A stretch of DNA of 13,962 nt from JACRBK01 sp964427955 (GCA_964427955.1 CAYRWY010000117.1:1-13962); one strand, 5' to 3'; positions 1 through 7,003 are shown, numbered from the stretch's first letter. Program-made: numbers and translations. Notes: generated by a model not told the origin, from the sequence alone.

Positions 1-40
1 AAATAGCGAAGTGCGTAACGTCAGTCAGTAAGTCAGCCGT
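1..40. other. short non-coding edge downstream of the kinase gene
   Basis: These 40 bases follow the stop codon of the FGGY kinase gene. I see only a weak 4-bp stem (AGCC/GGCT) reaching into the end of the gene, and no T run. No terminator is visible, so the operon may continue past the left edge. Confidence 0.4.
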
Positions 41-1534
41 TCAGGCTGGCGGATGAACAAGCACCTGCCGGACCGCCGCCTGCCAGCCCGCGTAGTAACG
101 CTCTGCCTGGGCCGCATCCATGACCGGGGTGTAATCCTCGAAAGGTTGGGGAAGCTGTTCCAGGGCGTCCAGGGAGGGATAGATCGCCAGGCCCAGCGTG
201 CCGGACAGCACCGCGCCCAACGCCGACAATTCCGGCAGGACGGAGGCCCGCACCCGGTAGCGGGTGAGGTCGGCGGTGAACTGCATGAGGAACCGGTTGC
301 TGACGGCGCCGCCGTCGCCGTGAATGATGTCCAGGTCCAGCGCGGACTCGCTCGCCATCAAGCCCAGCACGTCGCGCACCTGGTAGGCAATCGATTCGAG
401 CGCGGCGCGGGCAATATGCTGGCGGGTGGCACCCGGCGTCAGGCCGACGATGGCTCCGCGGGCATCGGGCCGCCAGTAGGGCGCGCTCAGGCCGACGAAG
501 GCAGGGACCAGGTAGACGCCGCCGTTATCCGGGATCGCGCGGGCCAGGGCTTCGGTTTCCGGCGCAGAGTCGATCAGGCGCAGTTGATCGCGCAGCCACT
601 GGATCGTCGCGCCGGTGAAATTGATGATGCCCTCGAAGGCGTAGGTCGGCTCGCCGCCGTAGACCCAGCCGATGGTCGTCACAATCCCGTTTTCCGACAG
701 CCGCAGGGTGTGGCCGATGTTCAGCAGCACCGACGATCCGGTCCCGAAGGTGATTTTGGACATGCCGGGGCGGAAGCAGCGTTCGGCAAACAGCGCCGCC
801 TGCGAATCGCCCATCACGCCGCAGATCGGGACCGGCTGGTCCAGCAGGCCGCCGAGGTCGGTCATCCCGAACTGGGCGCTGCTCTCGCGCACCTGGGGCA
901 GGGCGTGCACCGGCACGCCGAACAGGGCGCACAGGGTTTCATCCCAGCACAGATCGCGAATGTTATACAGCAGTGTCCGCGAGGCGTTGGTGTGATCGGT
1001 CGCGAACGTCGTGCCGCGAGTGAGACGGTAGATCAGGTAGGTGTCGATGGTGCCGATCAGCGCCTCACCGGTCTGGACCTTCTGGCGGAGGTCCGGGCGA
1101 TTCTCAAACAGCCAGGTCAGCTTGGACGCCGGGAAATAGGTGTCGATCTTGAGGCCGGTGGCCTGCTGCACGGCGGGTTCGTGCCCGGCCTCGCGCAGCC
1201 GGGCGCAGATCGGCTCGCCGCGGCGGCACTGCCAGACGATGGCATGGTACAGCGGCACGCCGGTCTGCCGGTCGAAGACGACGATGGTCTCGCGCTGGTT
1301 GGTGATGCTCAGGGCCAGCACGTTTGTCTTGAGCGCGGCGTTGCGATCCAGCAGCGTGCGCAGCGCGCCCAGGGTGTTCTGGTAGATTTCTTCGGCATCG
1401 TGCTCGACCCAGCCCGGCTGCGGGTAGTGCTGGCGGTGCTCGATGGATGTTTTGTCGAGCAGCTCGCCCGTGGGGTTGAACAGCAGCGCCTTGGTCGCCG
1501 ACGTACTTTGATCCAGGGCAACGATCACGTTCAT
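41..1534 (-). CDS. FGGY-family carbohydrate/polyol kinase, glycerol-kinase-like
   Basis: This is an ATP-dependent cytoplasmic sugar or polyol kinase of 497 residues, full length for the FGGY family. The N-terminal ATP loop is ALDQSTS (6-12), with SITNQRET at 76-83, a GTG phosphate loop at 264-266 and GDGGA at 406-410. Numbering runs two below E. coli GlpK, so R81, E82, W101, Y133 and the catalytic base D243 match its glycerol-binding residues. The partner of GlpK F270 is Ser268, and the GGKGG-type fructose-bisphosphate site is absent, so glycerol need not be the substrate. It is the last visible gene of the operon, after the split transketolase, which suggests it makes the sugar phosphate that the transketolase cleaves. 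I chose the ATG at 1534 because GAGGA lies 5 nt upstream and the protein then begins at the conserved core. An ATG at 1546 would add four residues and overlap the upstream stop. Apulose kinase or another ketose/polyol kinase are alternatives. Confidence 0.9.
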   Translation of the reverse strand: MNVIVALDQSTSATKALLFNPTGELLDKTSIEHRQHYPQPGWVEHDAEEIYQNTLGALRTLLDRNAALKTNVLALSITNQRETIVVFDRQTGVPLYHAIVWQCRRGEPICARLREAGHEPAVQQATGLKIDTYFPASKLTWLFENRPDLRQKVQTGEALIGTIDTYLIYRLTRGTTFATDHTNASRTLLYNIRDLCWDETLCALFGVPVHALPQVRESSAQFGMTDLGGLLDQPVPICGVMGDSQAALFAERCFRPGMSKITFGTGSSVLLNIGHTLRLSENGIVTTIGWVYGGEPTYAFEGIINFTGATIQWLRDQLRLIDSAPETEALARAIPDNGGVYLVPAFVGLSAPYWRPDARGAIVGLTPGATRQHIARAALESIAYQVRDVLGLMASESALDLDIIHGDGGAVSNRFLMQFTADLTRYRVRASVLPELSALGAVLSGTLGLAIYPSLDALEQLPQPFEDYTPVMDAAQAERYYAGWQAAVRQVLVHPPA

Positions 1535-1542
1535 GCGGGTCC

Positions 1543-2475
1543 TCATTTCTTCAGGAGGCGGCGGGCGGTCGCGGCCAGCCCTTCCGGCGTGATCCCGTAA
1601 TGCGCGAAAATCTCAGCCTGACTGCCGGAGACGGTATGCTCGTCGGGGATACCGACGATCTTGAAGGGCCGCGCGCAGCCATGCTCCAACAGCACCGCGG
1701 CGCACGCTTCGCCCAGGCCGCCGTAGACGCTGTGCTCTTCGACGGTGATCACGGCTTGGGACGTCCGCGCGACGCGCAGCACCGTCTCCACGTCCAGCGG
1801 CTTGAGGGTGTGCATACTGACGACGCCGCACGAAATCCCCTCGGCTTCCAGCAGGTCGCGCGCCTGCACGGCCTGCGCCAGCGGCTCGCCGGAGGCGATC
1901 AGGGTCACGTCGGAGCCGGTCGCCAGCGTGATCGCTTTGCCGAACTCCACCGCGGTACCGGCGGGGTGCAGCGCGGGCATGGCCTGCTTGCCGAAGCGGA
2001 TATACAGGGGATGCGGATAGTCCACGGCGAGGCGGATCGCGGCGTGCGTTTCCAGGTTGTCGGCGGGGGCCACGAGGGTCAGGTTGTGAATGGTGCGCAG
2101 CACGGCGTAATCGTGCAGCGAATGGTGGGTCGTGCCGAGCGCCCCGTAGCTGACTCCGGCGCTGATCCCGACCAGCTTGACGGGGTGATCGGAGTACGCG
2201 ACGTCGTTTTTGATCTGTTCCAGCGCGCGCGCCGTCAAAAAGCAGGCGGGCGAGACGGCGAACACTTTTTTCCCGGCAGAAGCCAGCCCGGCGGCGATGC
2301 CGACCAGGTTTTGCTCGGCGATCCCGACTTCGACCAGTTGGTCGGGCAGCGCCTCGCCGAACGGCCCCAGCTTGCCGGAGCCGCGCGAATCGCTGGTGAG
2401 CACCAGGATGTCGCGGTCGTGCTGCGCCAGCTCCAGCAGGGTGGCGGCGAATATATCCAGGTTCGCGTGGGTCAT
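1543..2475 (-). CDS. transketolase, C-terminal subunit (split transketolase)
   Basis: This 310-residue protein carries the pyrimidine-binding and C-terminal domains of transketolase. Together with the N-terminal subunit encoded just upstream it should form a thiamine-diphosphate enzyme that moves two-carbon units between sugar phosphates. Visible signatures are VGIAEQN at 50-56, whose Glu54 matches the Glu that activates the cofactor, and LGTTHHSLHD at 113-122, where His117 matches the active-site His after GPT in E. coli TktA. The C-terminal part contains HTLKPLD and VEEHSVYGG. The ATG overlaps the TGA of the upstream subunit gene by 4 bp (ATGA), so translation is probably coupled and the subunits made in equal amounts. 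A longer frame to 2562 exists but it only extends into the upstream gene. Split transketolases are common in sugar operons; the sugar phosphate used here is inferred from context only. Confidence 0.94.
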   Translation of the reverse strand: MTHANLDIFAATLLELAQHDRDILVLTSDSRGSGKLGPFGEALPDQLVEVGIAEQNLVGIAAGLASAGKKVFAVSPACFLTARALEQIKNDVAYSDHPVKLVGISAGVSYGALGTTHHSLHDYAVLRTIHNLTLVAPADNLETHAAIRLAVDYPHPLYIRFGKQAMPALHPAGTAVEFGKAITLATGSDVTLIASGEPLAQAVQARDLLEAEGISCGVVSMHTLKPLDVETVLRVARTSQAVITVEEHSVYGGLGEACAAVLLEHGCARPFKIVGIPDEHTVSGSQAEIFAHYGITPEGLAATARRLLKK

Positions 2476-3308
2476 ACGGCTGCCTTCAATTCTGCTTCGG
2501 CCTGATCGAGTTCGGCGAGGGCGCGGGCCAGCTCGTCGTCGGTCGGGACACGGTGATGCCATTTGATCTGGTTTTCGATGAAGCTCACCCCTTTACCCTT
2601 GGTCGTCTGAGCCAGGATCAGGTTGGGTTTGCCCGGCACGAACGGCACCTGGGCGAAGGTGCGCAGCAGATCGCCGATGTCGTTGCCGTCGCACGAGCGC
2701 ACGGCGTAACCGAACGCGGTGAACTTGTCGGCCAGCGGTTCCAGCGCGACCACCGTCTCGGTGGGGCCGGAAATTTGCAGCCGGTTGCGATCTACGATCA
2801 CCACCAGGTTGTCCAGGTGGTAGTGGGCGGCGGTCATCGACGCTTCCCAGCTCGATCCCTCGGTCAGCTCGCCGTCGCCCAGCAAGGTATAGGCCCGGTA
2901 GGAACGCCCATCTTTTTTAGCGGCCAGGGCGAGTCCCACCGCAACCGAGAGGCCGTGACCGAGCGCACCGGTGTTATGTTCGATCCCCCTCACGTCGCGA
3001 GTCGGATGCCCCACGTAAGGTGACTGGTAGCGCGAGATCGTCTCCAGGTCTTGCAGCGGAAAGAAGCCCCGGTCAGCCAGCACGACGTACAGCGCTTCCA
3101 CCGAGTGCCCTTTGCTCTGGATGTACCGGTCGCGGTTAGGGTCGTCGAACGTCGCGGGCGAGACATGCAGGACATGGTTATAGAGAACGTTCAGAATGTC
3201 GGTGCTCGACAGGCTGCCGCCGGTATGCCCCGCTTTGGCGTGATAGATCATGCGCAAGATCGTTTTGCGGTATTGCACCGATTTCAGCCGTAATTCCTGT
3301 TCGGTCAT
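2472..3308 (-). CDS. transketolase, N-terminal subunit (split transketolase)
   Basis: This 278-residue protein is the diphosphate-binding half of transketolase. The ThDP/Mg2+ motif starts at GDGE (144-147) and ends at DRN (173-175). Expected histidines are present: H28 in KAGHTGG, H68 in SKGHS, H101 in VGHP, H118 in LGHG and the HH pair in KWHHRVP near the C-terminus. It has the usual length for a stand-alone N-terminal half and needs the partner encoded immediately downstream, with which it overlaps by 4 bp. The ATG at 3308 follows a GGAGAGG ribosome binding site about 10 nt upstream. It is separated from the mutarotase gene by a 104-bp AT-rich palindromic element, so the transketolase-kinase trio may be set to a different expression level from the transporter genes. 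Confusion with 1-deoxyxylulose-5-phosphate synthase is unlikely, because that enzyme is normally one chain. Confidence 0.95.
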   Translation of the reverse strand: MTEQELRLKSVQYRKTILRMIYHAKAGHTGGSLSSTDILNVLYNHVLHVSPATFDDPNRDRYIQSKGHSVEALYVVLADRGFFPLQDLETISRYQSPYVGHPTRDVRGIEHNTGALGHGLSVAVGLALAAKKDGRSYRAYTLLGDGELTEGSSWEASMTAAHYHLDNLVVIVDRNRLQISGPTETVVALEPLADKFTAFGYAVRSCDGNDIGDLLRTFAQVPFVPGKPNLILAQTTKGKGVSFIENQIKWHHRVPTDDELARALAELDQAEAELKAAV

Positions 3309-3343
3309 GATGGTGAAACCTCTCCCTGTTGAACAAGACGTTG

Positions 3344-3398
3344 TTAGTTTTTAGTTATTAGTTCTTAGTAAAGGCTTTTACTAATCACTAAAAACTAA
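3344..3398. repeat. AT-rich nested palindrome built of 7-bp units
   Basis: On the plus strand TTAGT recurs every 7 bp at 3344, 3351, 3358 and 3365. The inverse motif ACTAA follows at 3380, 3387 and 3394, also every 7 bp. The outer arms TTAGTTTTTAGT (3344-3355) and ACTAAAAACTAA (3387-3398) are perfect 12-bp inverted repeats. The inner arms TTAGTAAA (3365-3372) and TTTACTAA (3377-3384) pair around GGCT. It lies between the mutarotase and transketolase genes, in sharp contrast to the GC-rich surroundings. It may be a dispersed repeat, a transcript-processing hairpin or an attenuator. Confidence 0.8.
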
Positions 3399-3412
3399 TC
3401 ACTGACAACTTT

Positions 3413-3838
3413 TTAGGATGCTGTGGGCGGAATGACCCCGATCGTCAGCAAAAGACAGGCCCACGTGCGGCGCTCGCCGGTCGCGATCACCAGCGCCGTA
3501 TCGCGCGAGCGGGCCGTTTCATAAAACGGGTAGCGGCCCAGGGTCGTCACTTCGACACCCGGCAGCAGGCGGCGATATTCCGCGAAGATGGCCGGTTCAG
3601 GCGCGTTGTCGGGCGCGATACCGCGCGCGGCTTCGACCGGGATCGACTTGGCGAGCACTTCCAGCACATCGGTCACGTTCAGCTTGCCGGGCGCCAGGTT
3701 CAGGTACACGCGCGCCGCGTCCGGGTGCGCGCCGGTCGAAAACGGATAGTTGCTGTCGGCGATCAGCACCAGCGAGCCGTGTCCCGCAGCGCCCAGGGCG
3801 CGCAAAATCTCAGGATGAAGCAGTTCAGAACGCAGCAT
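3413..3838 (-). CDS. RbsD/FucU-family sugar mutarotase-like protein
   Basis: This 141-residue protein belongs to the RbsD/FucU family, which catalyses pyranose-furanose or anomer interconversion of ribose, fucose and related sugars after uptake. The N-terminal HPEILRALGAAGHG places His20 and, after LVLIAD, Asp28 exactly where E. coli RbsD has its active-site His20 and Asp28. The ADSNYP motif is typical. The C-terminal family signature, usually TGE followed by a Y-A-N segment, reads W126-A127-C128 here, so two commonly conserved pocket residues differ. The frame is open to 3955, but the ATG at 3838 is preferred: it has AGAGGAG 9 nt upstream and starts at the conserved domain. It sits downstream of the binding-protein gene and upstream of the transketolase, as expected for an enzyme preparing the imported sugar for the next step. 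Activity could be altered by the Y/N substitutions. Confidence 0.88.
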   Translation of the reverse strand: MLRSELLHPEILRALGAAGHGSLVLIADSNYPFSTGAHPDAARVYLNLAPGKLNVTDVLEVLAKSIPVEAARGIAPDNAPEPAIFAEYRRLLPGVEVTTLGRYPFYETARSRDTALVIATGERRTWACLLLTIGVIPPTAS

Positions 3839-3919
3839 TTGAATAGACTCCTCTAAATAAATCCAACGCAGTGAGGTTGAGCCAATAACTTTGATCGGTC
3901 GTGCGAAGCCTTTGTCACA

Positions 3920-3949
3920 GGACAGCCGGGCCGGGCGACCCGGCTGTCC
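3920..3949. repeat. perfect GC-rich stem-loop after the binding-protein gene
   Basis: GGACAGCCGGG (3920-3930) and CCCGGCTGTCC (3939-3949) form an 11-bp perfect stem with an 8-nt loop, about 20 nt past the stop of the minus-strand binding-protein gene. No T run follows on either strand, so it is not a classic terminator. A hairpin here would protect the 3' end of the binding-protein mRNA and lower downstream expression, as known for malE-type operons. That role is inferred. Confidence 0.7.
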
Positions 3950-3970
3950 GTTCATGTGCGATTGCGGGAA

Positions 3971-5803
3971 TTACTGGACCGGGGCGAAGTTGAAGTAGTC
4001 GTTGACGTTGTCCGGGGTCACCAGGATGCAGTCAATCGAGACCTTCTCTTCGGCGGGCAGTTCGCCGGTCTGGATGTAGGTGTCGGCCATCTGGACGGCC
4101 AGGGGGCCGAACTGAGCGACGGGTTGGAGCACGGTGGCCTGGATGGTCCCGGCCTTGATGGCGTCCATGACGTCCTGCGAGCCGTCGAAGCCGGCCACGA
4201 TCACATCGGTCATACCCGCGGCTTGCAAGGCGGCCATCGCGCCCATCGCCATCGTGTCGTTGCCGGAGATGACACCCTTGATGTCAGGATTGGCCTGGAT
4301 GATGGTTTCCATGACGTCGAAGGCTTCGGTCTGGCTCCAGTTGGCGGTCTGCTGGGCGACCAGTTCGAGGTCGGGGTATTCGTCGATCACGTCGTGATAG
4401 CCCTGCGAGCGGATGTGAGCGTTGGTGTCGGATTCCTTGCCGGTGAGTTCGACGTACTGGCCCGCTTCGCCCATCAGGCTGACGAACTGCTCCGCACCCG
4501 CGACGGCGCCCTGGTAGTTGTTGGAGATGATCTGCGCGGCGGCGACGCCGGTCACGTTGATCTCACGGTCGATCAGGAAGGTGGGGATGCCCGCATCCTT
4601 GGCTTTCTGGACGGCGGCAATCGAGGCATCTGCCCCGGCGTTGTCGAGGATGATCGCCTTCGCGCCGAGGGCAATCGCCTGGTCGAAGTGCTGGTCTTGC
4701 AGCGCCGGATCGTCGTCGTGGACGAGCACCAACGTCTCATAACCCAACGCCTTGGCCGCAGCATCCGCCGAGTCGGCTTCCGCCTTGAAGAACGGGTTGT
4801 CGTGCGCCGGGGTGATGATCACGATCAGGCCGCTCGCCGCTTTCTGGACCGGGGCGAAGTTGAAGTAGTCGTTGACGTTGTCCGGGGTCACCAGGATGCA
4901 GTCAATCGAGACCTTCTCTTCGGCGGGCAGTTCGCCGGTCTGGATGTAGGTGTCGGCCATCTGGACGGCCAGGGGGCCGAACTGAGCGACGGGTTGGAGC
5001 ACGGTGGCCTGGATGGTCCCGGCCTTGATGGCGTCCATGACGTCCTGCGAGCCGTCGAAGCCGGCCACGATCACATCGGTCATACCCGCGGCTTGCAAGG
5101 CGGCCATCGCGCCCATCGCCATCGTGTCGTTGCCGGAGATGACACCCTTGATGTCAGGATTGGCCTGGATGATGGTTTCCATGACGTCGAAGGCTTCGGT
5201 CTGGCTCCAGTTGGCGGTCTGCTGGGCGACCAGTTCGAGGTCGGGGTATTCGTCGATCACGTCGTGATAGCCCTGCGAGCGGATGTGAGCGTTGGTGTCG
5301 GATTCCTTGCCGGTGAGTTCGACGTACTGGCCCGCTTCGCCCATCAGGCTGACGAACTGCTCCGCACCCGCGACGGCGCCCTGGTAGTTGTTGGAGATGA
5401 TCTGCGCGGCGGCGACGCCGGTCACGTTGATCTCACGGTCGATCAGGAAGGTGGGGATGCCCGCATCCTTGGCTTTCTGGACGGCGGCAATCGAGGCATC
5501 TGCCCCGGCGTTGTCGAGGATGATCGCCTTCGCGCCGAGGGCAATCGCCTGGTCGAAGTGCTGGTCTTGCAGCGCCGGATCGTCGTCGTGGACGAGCACC
5601 AACGTCTCATAACCCAACGCCTTGGCCGCAGCATCCGCCGAGTCGGCTTCCGCCTTGAAGAACGGGTTGTCGTGCGCCGGGGTGATGATCACGATCAAGC
5701 CCTTGCTATCCTGGGCCTTGGCGACCGATGGTGACAGGCGCAGGCCGCTCGCGGCGATGGCCAGGACGAGCGCCAGGGTGAACAGTCTTAGAATGCGGTT
5801 CAT
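3971..5803 (-). CDS. tandem-fused RbsB-type sugar-binding protein with two identical domains
   Basis: This 610-residue secreted protein captures sugar for the RbsA/RbsC-type transporter encoded upstream. Residues 1-30 are a signal peptide with a hydrophobic stretch and a likely AKA/Q signal-peptidase I site; there is no lipobox cysteine. Residues 35-320 are a complete periplasmic-binding-protein domain of the ribose type. Residues 325-610 repeat it without a single amino-acid change, after the linker KAAS (321-324). Ribose-pocket residues known from E. coli RbsB are all recognisable in domain 1: N46, F48, F49, D122, R123, R175, N225, D250 and Q270, with equivalents 290 residues later in domain 2. 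Normal family members carry one such domain and are roughly half this length. The start has AAAGGATGG upstream. Both halves are nucleotide-identical, so the fusion is very recent, maintained by conversion, or an assembly error. The ligand is probably a pentose or similar small sugar. Confidence 0.9.
   Translation of the reverse strand: MNRILRLFTLALVLAIAASGLRLSPSVAKAQDSKGLIVIITPAHDNPFFKAEADSADAAAKALGYETLVLVHDDDPALQDQHFDQAIALGAKAIILDNAGADASIAAVQKAKDAGIPTFLIDREINVTGVAAAQIISNNYQGAVAGAEQFVSLMGEAGQYVELTGKESDTNAHIRSQGYHDVIDEYPDLELVAQQTANWSQTEAFDVMETIIQANPDIKGVISGNDTMAMGAMAALQAAGMTDVIVAGFDGSQDVMDAIKAGTIQATVLQPVAQFGPLAVQMADTYIQTGELPAEEKVSIDCILVTPDNVNDYFNFAPVQKAASGLIVIITPAHDNPFFKAEADSADAAAKALGYETLVLVHDDDPALQDQHFDQAIALGAKAIILDNAGADASIAAVQKAKDAGIPTFLIDREINVTGVAAAQIISNNYQGAVAGAEQFVSLMGEAGQYVELTGKESDTNAHIRSQGYHDVIDEYPDLELVAQQTANWSQTEAFDVMETIIQANPDIKGVISGNDTMAMGAMAALQAAGMTDVIVAGFDGSQDVMDAIKAGTIQATVLQPVAQFGPLAVQMADTYIQTGELPAEEKVSIDCILVTPDNVNDYFNFAPVQ
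3974..4827. repeat. direct repeat copy B (C-terminal binding domain)
   Basis: This 854-bp stretch matches 4844-5697 base for base, as far as I can compare by eye and by identical translations in several frames. The offset is 870 bp, exactly 290 codons, so the reading frame is kept. On its left it stops just before the gene's stop codon. Confidence 0.93.
4844..5697. repeat. direct repeat copy A (N-terminal binding domain)
   Basis: This is the first copy in coding order, directly after the signal peptide region. The 16-bp joint between copies (4828-4843) has no equivalent at the same place in either outer flank. Together with the last two repeat bases it carries CAGGCCGCTCGC (4826-4837), which also occurs at 5741-5752 in the signal-peptide coding region. 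Confidence 0.93.
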
Positions 5804-5939
5804 AAGTTTTCCATCCTTTTTTTGAACTCAGCTATCTATCTATTTAGTTTTACAACTCACGATATTCCGCGTACCGAACGTTGAACGAGCCATTTACGCC
5901 GGGCACCACCTCCTTTGATCAAGGTGCTGATGCGAGCGA
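5804..5939. other. 136-bp intergenic region upstream of the binding-protein gene
   Basis: This gap separates the permease stop from the binding-protein start on the minus strand. It contains a perfect 10-nt match to an extended Shine-Dalgarno sequence (minus-strand AAAGGAGGTG, 5907-5916) with no convincing gene after it, a TTGATCAA palindrome beside it, and an AT-rich stretch with repeated GATA units before the ribosome binding site of the binding protein. I see no clear promoter. Confidence 0.45.
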
Positions 5940-7001
5940 TCAGCGCACACTCCGTTCTTGCAGCCGCTGGAGAAATTGATCGAGAATGACCGCGCCCACG
6001 ATCACGCCACCGGTAATGACCATCTGCCAGAAGGAACTCACCCCTTCGAGGATCAGGCCGTTGCGCAGCACGCCGATCACGAACGCGCCGACCACCGTGC
6101 CCAGGATCGTGCCGCGCCCCCCTGACAGCGAGGTCCCGCCCAGCACGACGGCGGCGATGGCGTTCAGTTCCCACGATTCCCCGGTGGCCGGGTGTGACGC
6201 GACCAACTGCGAGGTCACGATCAGGCCGACCAGCGCGGCGCAGACTCCCGATACCACGTAGGTCAGCAGTGTGACGGTCTTGACGCGCACACCCGAAAGC
6301 TGGGCGGCCCGCTTGTTGCCGCCGATGGCATACACCTGGCGGCCAAACGGCGTCTTGGCGGTGATGAAGATGGTCAGCAGCCCCAGCCCGATCATGATCC
6401 AGATCGAGTAGGGCAGGCCGATGAGTTCGCCCTCGCCGAGCTTCGGAAAGCCCGTGTTGCCCAGTTCGGACTTGCCGACCAGGTTGGGGAAGGTGGCCCC
6501 GTTGTTGCGCAGCATGGCGAAACCACGCGCCATGTAGAGCGTGCCCAGCGTGGCGATGAAGGGGGCGACGTTGAAGCGCGTGATCAGGAGGCCGTTGAAC
6601 AGGCCGACCAGCATTCCCACGCCCAGGCCGATCAGGCCCACGATCCAGACGTTGAAGTACACCACGCGGTTGAGCGGTTCCAGCACCAGGCCTTCGTTGA
6701 TCAGGCCGCCGACGATCATCCCGGTCAGCCCCACGACCGCGCCCACCGAGAGATCGATGCCGCCGGTCAGGATCACGAAGGTCATGCCGATGGCCAGGAT
6801 GGCGTTGATGGCGACCTGCTTGGCGAGGATGACCTGGTTACCGTGCTTCAAAAAGGGATCAGAAATAATCGCAAAGAAAGTGAAGACCACGATCAAAGCA
6901 ATAAAAGCGAGCAGTTGGCTCAGCACGCCGCGCCACGTGACCCGACCCTGGAAGAGATCGATACGGCGGGGTTTGACCGCCGGTGCCTGAAGTTCCGCCA
7001 T
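5940..7001 (-). CDS. RbsC-type sugar ABC transporter permease
   Basis: This 353-residue, very hydrophobic membrane protein is the permease of a ribose/xylose-class (CUT2) sugar importer and presumably acts as a dimer with the double ATPase encoded just upstream. Family landmarks include MTFVILTGGIDLSVGAVVGL at 73-92, a core motif of RbsC-type permeases, and GGTSLSGGRGTILGT near the C-terminus. About eight to ten membrane segments can be made out. The frame is open far upstream to 7622, but that part is a shadow of the ATPase gene. The ATG at 7001 starts 2 bp after the ATPase stop and has AAAGGATG about 12 nt before it. The two genes are clearly one transcription unit. After the stop there is a 136-bp gap before the binding-protein gene. 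Substrate specificity cannot be read from the permease. Confidence 0.95.
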   Translation of the reverse strand: MAELQAPAVKPRRIDLFQGRVTWRGVLSQLLAFIALIVVFTFFAIISDPFLKHGNQVILAKQVAINAILAIGMTFVILTGGIDLSVGAVVGLTGMIVGGLINEGLVLEPLNRVVYFNVWIVGLIGLGVGMLVGLFNGLLITRFNVAPFIATLGTLYMARGFAMLRNNGATFPNLVGKSELGNTGFPKLGEGELIGLPYSIWIMIGLGLLTIFITAKTPFGRQVYAIGGNKRAAQLSGVRVKTVTLLTYVVSGVCAALVGLIVTSQLVASHPATGESWELNAIAAVVLGGTSLSGGRGTILGTVVGAFVIGVLRNGLILEGVSSFWQMVITGGVIVGAVILDQFLQRLQERSVR

Positions 7002-7003
7002 GT

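Noticed and set aside
41..1534. Plain glycerol kinase (glpK)
   Set aside because: It is similar overall, but the F270 equivalent is Ser, the FBP loop is missing, and the neighbours are pentose-type transport and transketolase genes rather than glycerol genes.
53..1600. 515-codon plus-strand frame opposite the kinase gene
   Set aside because: The minus strand encodes a full-length FGGY kinase with all motifs; this frame is low-complexity, with many G, R, Q, V and H residues and no family resemblance.
3344..3398. CRISPR array or insertion-sequence end
   Set aside because: Units are 7 bp with 2-bp variable positions and mirror symmetry, with no spacers, transposase or target duplication.
3956..5734. 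Long plus-strand open frame antisense to the binding-protein gene
   Set aside because: It mirrors the minus-strand gene, carries the same 870-bp repeat, has no recognisable domain and shows the composition expected of a complement in GC-rich DNA.
5840..5893. 17-codon minus-strand mini-gene behind the extended Shine-Dalgarno sequence
   Set aside because: Spacing to the ATG is too long and the peptide has no distinctive features, so it is kept only as an observation.
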